Origin: Odontocerum albicorne
Taxonomy: Eukaryota; Arthropoda; Insecta; Trichoptera; Odontoceridae
Assembly: GCA_949825065.1 (NCBI GenBank)
Contig: OX463839.1
Coordinates: 33,551,540-33,615,539 of the forward strand
DNA: 64,000 nucleotides
Direction of reading: 5' to 3'
In this document: positions 57,726-64,000 of the stretch, piece after piece
How positions within the stretch are numbered: position 1 is the first letter of the stretch
Layout of the letters: each line of letters opens with the position of its first letter
Translations under genes and position numbers: made by a program
The notes under the pieces: model-generated
Databases searched by the model: none
Told to the model about the DNA's origin: nothing
What the model saw: only the letters and a program-made list of their open reading frames with translations

Positions 57726-59012
57726 TTAGGTCCTTACATATGAAATTGGCGTTTTGCCGTACTGGCAACTTTGATCTCAAATATCTTCTCTTTGGTTAGG
57801 AATTCCAAATTAAAATTTATACAGCTATTTACTCAAGTATTTGTGTTTCGAAAATTATAATTCATTTGTTTTTTCCTCAATTGTTTTTGTTCTTTGCGTC
57901 ACTCAGTTTACAAAATGGAAAACTTGAAATATCGCGTTATTTACGAGTACGAGTTCCACCGTGGCACCAGTGCTGCAGAAACGGCTCGAAGGATTAATGA
58001 TGTGTATGGCGACGGTGCCGCAAAAGAAAACACAGTGCGTTTTTGGTTCCAACGTTTTCGTTCTGGAAATTTCGACCTGCAGAAGAAGCCCCGTGGACGG
58101 CCGGAGACCAAAGTTGATAATGAAGAATTGAAGGCTATTGTGGAAGCGGATCCATCGCAAACCACGTCCGAGTTAGCTGCAGGCTGCGGTGTTAGTGATA
58201 AAACTGTTTTAATCCACTTGAAGCAAATTGGGAAGGTGAAAAAGCTTGAAAGGTGGGTACCTCACGAATTGAGTGAAGCAAATCAACAAACGCGCGTTGA
58301 CTGCTGCGTTGCATTACTCAACCGGCACAATAATGAAGGGATTTTGAATCGAATCATTACCTGTGATGAAAAGTGGATCCTGTATGATAATCGGAAGCGC
58401 TTATCGCAATGGCTGAACCCTGCCGAACCAGCCAAACCATGCCCCAAGCGAAAATTGACTCCAAAAAAGTTACTTGTGAGCGTTTGGTGGACTAGTGCTG
58501 GTGTCGTTCACTACAGCTTTCTTAAATCTGGCCAGACGATTACGGCAGATGTCTATTGTCAGCAACTGCCAACCATGATGGAAAAGCTAGCTGCTAAACA
58601 ACCGAGGCTGGTTAATCGCTCTAGGCCACTGCTGCTTCATGATAACGCTAGACCACACACTGCACAACAGACGGCTACCAAATTAGAAGAGCTTCAATTG
58701 GAATGTCTAAGACATCCACCGTACTCTCCGGACCTTGCCCCGACAGATTACTATTTTTTTCGAAATTTGGATAACTTCTTGCAAGGGAAAAAATTCAACT
58801 CCGATGGGGCAGTCCAAACCGACTTCAAAGATTTTATTGATTCCCGTCCGAATGGTTTTTTTAGTAAAGGGATCGATGAACTACCTATGAGATGGCAAAA
58901 GTGCATAGATAGCAATGGTACATACTTTGATTAAATAAATATATTATATAAAAAAAAAATCAACTTTATGTTCCTCCCAAACAAAACGCCAATTTCATAT
59001 GTAAGGACCTAA
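57726..59012 (+). mobile_element. Mariner 3, apparently complete and intact
   Basis: 1,287 bp. The terminal inverted repeats (57,726-57,756 and 58,982-59,012) begin TTAGGTCCTTACATATG and are identical over all 31 bases. TA is duplicated on each side. The interior carries one uninterrupted transposase gene with about 160 bp of 5' and 50 bp of 3' non-coding sequence. Size, TIR length and protein resemble the cecropia-type mariner subfamily. Perfect TIRs and an open gene indicate a recent insertion. Confidence 0.95.
57915..58934 (+). CDS. Mariner DD34D transposase, intact
   Basis: 339 residues from the ATG at 57,915. The frame is open back to 57,894 but has no earlier ATG. The protein should bind the TIRs and catalyse cut-and-paste transposition into TA. 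Residues 1-110 form the paired helix-turn-helix DNA-binding part (RFWFQRF at 42-48, GRP at 61-63, HLKQIGKVKKL at 101-111). The mariner signature WVPHEL is at 114-119. Catalytic aspartates are D151 (TCDEKW), D243 (HDNARPH) and D278 (YSPDLAPTD), with 34 residues between the last two. The C-terminus is complete (RWQKCIDSNGTYFD) and the length is normal. No missing key residue is seen. Whether it is active in the organism cannot be told. Confidence 0.95.
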   Translation: MENLKYRVIYEYEFHRGTSAAETARRINDVYGDGAAKENTVRFWFQRFRSGNFDLQKKPRGRPETKVDNEELKAIVEADPSQTTSELAAGCGVSDKTVLIHLKQIGKVKKLERWVPHELSEANQQTRVDCCVALLNRHNNEGILNRIITCDEKWILYDNRKRLSQWLNPAEPAKPCPKRKLTPKKLLVSVWWTSAGVVHYSFLKSGQTITADVYCQQLPTMMEKLAAKQPRLVNRSRPLLLHDNARPHTAQQTATKLEELQLECLRHPPYSPDLAPTDYYFFRNLDNFLQGKKFNSDGAVQTDFKDFIDSRPNGFFSKGIDELPMRWQKCIDSNGTYFD

Positions 59013-59014
59013 TA

Positions 59015-59289
59015 TTAAGTTTAATATTTAATGTTGTTTAATTTTCGCGGTTCCTTATTAAATAATACACGAAATGAACTTTTTGTGAAACTAGAATTAA
59101 GGCGATAAATATTCATTATTTTATTAAACTTGCGACAGGCGCCCACTGTCGGAGAAAATAATAAGGACAGGGGCTGCACATCCTGGGGATAGTCGAGGAA
59201 CATCCTTAAGAATTATTCTTCTACTTCCTGAAAATAACCCTTGAGAAAAGTTATATTTAAGCTCGTAATCAAACATGACTAACTATCAA
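59015..59289. other. Intergenic DNA, no gene seen
   Basis: A GC-richer piece at 59,135-59,200 is not assignable. Confidence 0.4.
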
Positions 59290-59720
59290 AACTTCCTATC
59301 GTTCGTCGATGACCCTGTTGACCAATTCCTTTTCGTATTCCCGTTAATTGTTTTCGTTCTGAGTTTGATCACCATTACACCATAATGTCTTGACCTGATC
59401 AGTTCAACAATAAATGGACTTCGTAGTCTTTCCCTTTTCAGACTGCCAGGTGATACAAAGTAGGTCACAGACCTGCTCTTTTTTAATATATATTTTTTGT
59501 TATCTTCTCGATCTTGGATAATCACCACCATCGCGCCATATCTTTCCTGGGATAGGCAAAGACAACAGATCTCCACTTCATTCCGTTTCGCTTGCATACC
59601 TTAATGTTGGGATGAAGATGCCATGAGCAAACAGCTTTTATAAAAAAAAGCTCCGGTCGGTAAACACATTGTTTAATCCACTCTATTACCTGCTGCTATT
59701 CTTCTTTCAAAATCACTCGC
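59290..59720 (-). pseudogene. Possible LINE 3' relic
   Basis: The minus strand near 59,580 reads, in a broken frame, W-SVVFAYPRKDMARW, which resembles the extreme C-terminus of RTE-like proteins. The 103-codon open minus frame (59,286-59,597) is in another phase. Weak support. Confidence 0.3.
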
Positions 59721-60264
59721 CGTGCGCTCAATTACTAGAATTGAAAACATGTTTATATTGTATGTTTAAAAAAAAGAGGTTGTTCTGGAATTTATTCTTG
59801 CTATGCGGGTTATTATTATTGCTTTAAGAGCTTCGCTATTGTTTTGCGGGTTTTGTTATTGCTTTGTAGGTTTCAAATTTTACCAACATATATCTTGTTT
59901 TCTTTATTTATATTTATATTGATTTCATAGTTTAATTTAATAATGTTTTATCCTTGTTTAATTTCATAATTTGTTTGATGTTACTCTGAAAGACGAGTCC
60001 AGTTAAAAATAATATGGCAAATGGTTCACCTAAAATACTTCATTACTGTAGTTGGTTGTCGCAATTTACTTGATAGAAAAATTTCGAGGATTCGTAGCTC
60101 GCCTGTACATTCTTGCTTTGTATTTCTAGAAATATTAAACGCTTAATTTTTTTGAGAAAAAATAACACATAGTAGTACTGTTGTCTGTTCAAACTTCTGT
60201 AGTAGGTTTATTGACCATATTACATGTCTTATTTTAGGATTAATAATTAGCATTTTTTTTACAA
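59721..60264. other. AT-rich DNA, no gene seen
   Basis: 59,795-59,880 has three diverged GCTTT/GCGGGTT units. Nothing else. Confidence 0.4.
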
Positions 60265-60276
60265 AGTTACATGTCA
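60265..60276. other. Target-site duplication of RTE-like insertion, 3' side
   Basis: AGTTACATGTCA, repeated exactly at 61,149-61,160. Confidence 0.85.
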
Positions 60277-61148
60277 TCATCATCATCATCATCATCATCA
60301 ATGGCACTACAGCCCATTGTGGGCCCCGGCCTCCTCCAGCAGTCGTTGCCATTCCCCCCTATCCTGGGATGCACTCCTCCAGCCCCTGATGCCAATCACG
60401 TTTGCATCATTCTGCACCCCATCCATCCACCTAAGCTTTGGTCTGCCCACGCTACGTCTTCCTTGGGGCTTGGAAAAGAGTACTTTGTTAGGCATTTCCT
60501 CTTCTCCCATTCTTGCTACATGCCCCGCCCAACGTAGTCTCCCAATTTTGATGTATTTTATAATGTTGGGCTCTTTGTATATGCTGTATAACTCCTCATT
60601 ATATCTCACTCTCCAAGATCCATTTTCCTGTATGGGTCCGAATATTTTTCTAAGTATTTTTCTTTCAAATATTAGAAGGGAAGATTCGTTCTTCTTACTC
60701 AATACCCAGCATTCAGACCCATATGTGAGGACAGGTCGTAGCAGTGTCTTATAAATGGTAAGTTTTGTCCTTCTGGACAACAACCGAGATATAAGGTGTT
60801 TTCTCAGACCAAAGAAGCATCTATTTGCCATGAATATTCGACGTTTAATCTCGATAGATGCATCATTAACACTTGTCACTATGGATCCCAGGTAGGTGAA
60901 GGTGTTTACACGTTCTATTGTATGAGAACTTATATTAATCGTGGTAGGTGTCTGGTTATTACGGGGTGCTTTAGTCATATATTTATCATATATTTGGTCT
61001 TATCGGAGTTGATGCGAAGTCCCATTCTGTTTGCGGCCCTCTCCAACTGAACAAATGTCTCCATCATTGCTTGTGGGGATCTACCAATAATGTCAATATC
61101 ATCCGCGTAGCCCAGTATTTGGCTTGATTTGTAGAAAATTGACCCATT
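60277..61148 (-). mobile_element. 5'-truncated RTE-like LINE insertion
   Basis: An 872-bp minus-strand insertion bounded by a 12-bp direct repeat. It ends (plus-strand left) in a TCA/GAT trinucleotide tail (60,277-60,300), as is usual for RTE-clade elements. The 5' end is cut inside the reverse transcriptase just before the catalytic YADD. This is the youngest LINE copy in the window. Confidence 0.85.
60307..61148 (-). pseudogene. RTE-like RT C-terminal part, one frameshift
   Basis: The minus-strand frame opens at the truncation point with SIFYKSSQILGYADDIDIIG. YADD is the metal-binding catalytic motif of the reverse transcriptase. It continues with QLERAANRMGLRINSDKTKY. At about 60,979 an 11-bp insertion (an ATATATG-containing duplication) shifts the frame. 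The frame then runs open for 223 residues with FTYLGSIVTSVND, RPVLTYGSECWVL, RWAGHVARMGEEE and GRPKLRWMDGVQNDA. The stop is at 60,307-60,309. Endonuclease and most of the RT are missing, so no activity is expected. Confidence 0.8.
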
Positions 61149-61160
61149 AGTTACATGTCA
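61149..61160. other. Target-site duplication of RTE-like insertion, 5' side
   Basis: AGTTACATGTCA, the exact partner of 60,265-60,276. Confidence 0.85.
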
Positions 61161-61393
61161 CTTTGCATAAATTGTATTTCATTGTGCTTATTGTGTTCGG
61201 AGTTGCGTAGCACTTAGCTTTCATTACGCTCTTAAAATAAATTTCATAACACGTATCTTATCGGTTTTCTCAACATTACTCAAAAAATATTATTTCAATA
61301 GATAATAACTTCAACCACAAACAATATTAAGCCGGAAGTCTTTTACGTTATTCAATGTTTTGCATTTGTAAAAAATAAATAAAATGCATTTGT
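61161..61393. other. AT-rich DNA, no gene seen
   Basis: Nothing recognised. Confidence 0.4.
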
Positions 61394-61401
61394 AAAAAAA
61401 A
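61394..61401 (-). terminator. Pol III terminator of tRNA-Glu 2
   Basis: Eight T residues on the minus strand four bases after the tRNA 3' end. Confidence 0.9.
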
Positions 61402-61405
61402 TTGC

Positions 61406-61477
61406 TTCCCATACCGGGAATCGAACCCGAGCCTCCTGGGTGAAAGCCAGGTATCCTAGCCACTAGACCATATGGGA
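61406..61477 (-). tRNA. tRNA-Glu (anticodon TTC), copy 2
   Basis: 72 nt. All four arms pair. The acceptor is TCCCATA/TATGGGA where copy 1 has TCCCGTA/TACGGGA, so one base pair has changed on both sides with pairing kept. D-arm, anticodon arm (loop CTTTCAC, anticodon TTC) and T-arm are identical to copy 1. The flanks share no similarity with those of copy 1, so the two copies are not part of a recent long duplication. Confidence 0.97.
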
Positions 61478-61636
61478 GATGTAAGCCAATTATAATTAAT
61501 TTAATCTGTTATTGATAATGGACTTAACTCATTGTTAAGTTTTTCCGTTTGTAATCTTAATAATATATTTTTTAAATACATTTTTCCGCTGGAAGAATTT
61601 GACCAATTGTGTTATCATACTGTATTATTTCTTCGT

Positions 61637-61790
61637 TATATACAGTAAAACCTGGCGGGCTTATTGGTTATCTCTTTCAGCAAACTAGAAAGATTTTAAC
61701 TAGACCTTAGTGGATCCTTATTTTTAAATCTGGGTTCCAATGGGGATTTAATCCGCAACCCTCAGGCTGGAAGACAATCTTACGGTATAA
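61637..61790 (-). repeat. Main SINE family, copy
   Basis: Plus-strand order: ACAGTAAAACCTGGCGGGCT (tail), AGCAAACTAGAAAG, AATCTGGGTTCCAATGGGG (body/box B side), and CCCTCAGGCTGGAAGACAAT (anticodon/head side). The extreme head is lost. Confidence 0.65.
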
Positions 61791-61849
61791 ATTAAGTTTT
61801 TATAGAATTGTAAAACAATAACTACAATTGAAAGGTTTTGTTACTGCAC

Positions 61850-61980
61850 TGGTGGGGGCCGCATAATAAATGTACCCAAATTACCGGTCGCGCAGCAACT
61901 TAAAGTAAGATTAATTACTAATTAACAACTTGGTAATATCAGACCCTCTTAAGTGCACTCCTCGTCTAACAGTATTAAAT
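61850..61980. promoter_or_regulatory. Candidate non-coding island with TAAT cluster
   Basis: GGGGGCCGCATAATAAATG, ACCGGTCGCGCAGCAAC and ATTAATTACTAATTAAC lie close together. They give a GC-rich part next to a dense homeodomain-type cluster. No open frame. Confidence 0.2.
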
Positions 61981-62284
61981 TATCTTGGGATTTTCACAGC
62001 ACCAAACTCAATATAAAACACAAATTTCATGACATTTAATTCAATCAAGGTTTTCGGTTGTTTGGAAGATTCATAAATTACCTCCACTAAGAAATAATTA
62101 ATGAAAAATTTGGTGCATTATAAATATCAATAATAAAAAATATTATGGTTCTGTAAATAGGGTTAGTCCAATTATCCTATTTTTATTTGGAGTTTATCAA
62201 CAGTTTTGACTTTAATTTTGTAGACTAAACACACTTTTGATGTAACATGACACCAGCCTGACCTAAACATTGCTCTCGTAACAA
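61981..62284. other. AT-rich DNA, no gene seen
   Basis: Nothing recognised. Confidence 0.45.
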
Positions 62285-62382
62285 ACCAGGATTATTTCAC
62301 CTAAAGAGAGCCTCGGGAAAGAACGTAGAAACACGTATATCGAGTATCAATGTATTTAGTGGAATAACAAAGTAATTTATTG
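62285..62382. mobile_element. MITE-like element, right part
   Basis: GAAACACGTATAT and the right TIR TTAGTGGAATAACAAAGTAA (62,354-62,382) match the 36.0-kb element. The left TIR is not recognisable. Confidence 0.5.
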
Positions 62383-62639
62383 CTAAATATTCTATTATTT
62401 AGAGATTTATTAAATTGTAAGTGATAAAACGAAAAAAATATATGAAAATCTATTTTCGATACGATTTAAAAATATTTAAATAAATATTAATATTTTTCAG
62501 ACCGTTGCTACTCGACTAAATCGGATGGGCAACCTAACATATAAGGGTTCCGGGAATACACAATGCGTATGGTAGCTGAACGATGCGAGGCATAGATTCT
62601 TGAACTTTTAAAATATTAAATAGCGACGTAAAGACACTC
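62383..62639. other. Intergenic DNA, no gene seen
   Basis: Nothing recognised. Confidence 0.4.
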
Positions 62640-62905
62640 TTAGACGCTTGAGAATAATTGTTTAGAAAAAATATTAAATTATCTATTCGACCCTATATGT
62701 TTTACAAAACATATATAGATGCGGGAAAGTACCCAATCTAATGGCCTCATCCTCCCCCCGCCTTTATATCTTTGCAATCAACTTTTTTTTTAATATTTTA
62801 AAACAGTCAATAAGAGTTGGTTTGATTCCTAAACTAGAGCGCTCTTGAGGAGAGTTTGCTTTCTAAACGCGCAAATTTAGATTGTCTTTTTACTAACTGC
62901 TTCAG
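62640..62905 (-). repeat. Unclassified repeat family X, copy 4 (head part)
   Basis: On the plus strand, GATGCGGGAAAGTACCCAAT, CTAATGGCCTCATCC, GCAATCAACTT, AATAAGAGTTGGTTTGATTC and AGAGCGCTCTTGAGGAGAG follow the inverted order of copies 1 and 2. Confidence 0.6.
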
Positions 62906-63659
62906 AGTCGATTATAACTTTAGCAGCAAACTACGCCATTGTTTTTGGTTCTGAGTAGCAGCCTTCTAGATCAGTATTCCAACTGCATGATAGTAAATCT
63001 AAAATAGAAAATTTACCCACTTTACAAACAGTAGAATGTATTATTAATGTTTTTTTTATCTGGTCTGTATAATGATTTAGATCCGAAAGGTTTATTATAC
63101 AAAGTCTTCAGATACTGAATAAATATTGTAAAAAAATCCTTGCCCATTTGAGACAAAACGATTATTCAAAGATCTGGAGGCCAGCCCATACGAGCTAGTA
63201 TATGGTGTAGGTAGATCAAGTGACCTTTGTGGTTTTTTTTTATCTACTAAAGTTAAAAGTACAGCCCGTTACATGAAGATCTAATCCTTACTGAATACCC
63301 AAGGGTATTGTAGGGTGGAGATTGCATTTCCTCGGGATATTCTCCACTGGCAGCTCCTAATCCACCCCATCTCTAATCAGGGCTAAATTACTAATATATT
63401 GTCTTGGGGTTCCAAATTACCAGACTTTGTACGGCCAAAGCTGTTTGTTATGTTAATATCAGGAGCCATCCATCAATGCGGTGGTTATTGCTGGGGTGCC
63501 CACGTCATTTCGATCGGGGCATACTTCTTTGATCATTGTTAGCTTTCATGTCCCTTTGATGCGTGTAATGACTTCATTATATGTGTCATGGAAGATAAAG
63601 TAATATTTAATTAATGTGTTATGGGTTATGGAATATGTGTCTGAGAGATGTTGCTACGT
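62906..63659. other. Intergenic DNA, possible upstream part of family X copy 5
   Basis: 63,290-63,520 is GC-richer (ATTGCATTTCCTCGGG, GGTTATTGCTGGGGTGCCC). In minus-strand sense it lies downstream of the family-X peptide, so it may be more of that element. I recognise no protein. Confidence 0.3.
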
Positions 63660-64000
63660 AGAGAAGCAGAATTTTTAGGTCAATTTCGTCTTCATTGAAT
63701 ACATTGATTTTTCCGAATCGATCCAATATGACGGCTTTAACTGTTGCTGTTTCTGTGGCGAGGAATGGTCAGCGTCTAAGTGTTCAAGATATGTCTGGTG
63801 TGAGCAGCTTTAGGAATCACTTAAATACAGCTTTTTAAAATGTGTTATCAACATTTATGGTAATATATAAACACTACACTACATTGCAAAAACCGAATGT
63901 GTTATTAATGTCTACAAAGGTTTCATTATAGTTCGTCTTCCCTTGGTAAGTTTTCAGCGGTTTTTTAACATATGCAGGTATGAGAAAGTACTCAATATAC
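63660..64000 (-). repeat. Unclassified repeat family X, copy 5, runs off the window
   Basis: The minus strand from 64,000 downward reads GAGTACTTTCTCATACCTGC, then ACCAAGGGAAGACGAACTAT, TAACACATTCGG and TGTAGTGTAGTGTTTATATA, as in copies 1 and 2. Further on, near 63,690-63,740, it encodes ILDRFGKINVFNEDEID, aligned with the copy-1 peptide at 11.42 kb. Confidence 0.6.

Noticed and set aside
57903..58165. Minus-strand ORFs inside mariner 3
   Set aside because: Antisense shadows of the intact transposase.
60271..60754. Two forward open frames, one starting with poly-Ser
   Set aside because: They are antisense shadows of the RTE-like coding region; the serines are its trinucleotide tail.

Overview
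The window is intergenic, AT-rich nuclear DNA from an animal, most likely an arthropod and probably an insect. The evidence is eukaryotic tRNA genes with Pol III T-run terminators, three mariner elements, tRNA-derived SINEs, several non-LTR retrotransposon families, a ~156-bp satellite and long AT microsatellites. No host protein-coding gene can be supported. Every recognisable coding segment belongs to a transposable element, and only one element is intact. The order cannot be fixed from the sequence alone.

Left part (1-14 kb): AT-rich background with a 95-bp tandem duplication, a 157-bp foldback element, the 3' end of an L2/CR1-like LINE (6.8-7.25 kb), a 43-bp minisatellite (9.16-9.56 kb), an unclassified repeat family (10.9-11.5 kb) and an RTE-like relic (12.5-13.05 kb). 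A 200-N assembly gap lies inside an AT microsatellite at 14.4-14.96 kb.

Middle (15-42 kb): a diverged satellite-like array of ~156-bp units (16.29-17.17 kb), a 30-bp tandem array, many SINE copies, RTE-like and jockey-like LINE relics on both strands, and small TIR elements. Between them are non-repetitive, GC-richer islands of 100-350 bp that could be regulatory.

Right part (42-64 kb): a broken mariner (42,429-43,728) next to three kinds of tandem or inverted repeat, a second broken mariner (48,702-49,987), tRNA-Val(CAC) at 50.8 kb, an L2/CR1-like LINE 3' end (51.8-52.4 kb), and a degenerate Tc1/mariner-superfamily (IS630-like) relic. Two tRNA-Glu(TTC) genes lie at 57.0 and 61.4 kb, and a 220-bp near-identical direct repeat sits 1.5 kb apart. 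The window also holds an apparently complete mariner (57,726-59,012) with an open 339-aa DD34D transposase, perfect 31-bp TIRs and TA target duplications, and a 5'-truncated RTE-like insertion with a 12-bp target-site duplication (60,277-61,148).

The most informative relationship is between elements. The main SINE family carries the same 3' tail as the L2/CR1-like LINE, as expected if the LINE machinery mobilises the SINE. The intact mariner is the only element here that could encode its own mobility. No undescribed defence, metabolic or signalling system is visible.
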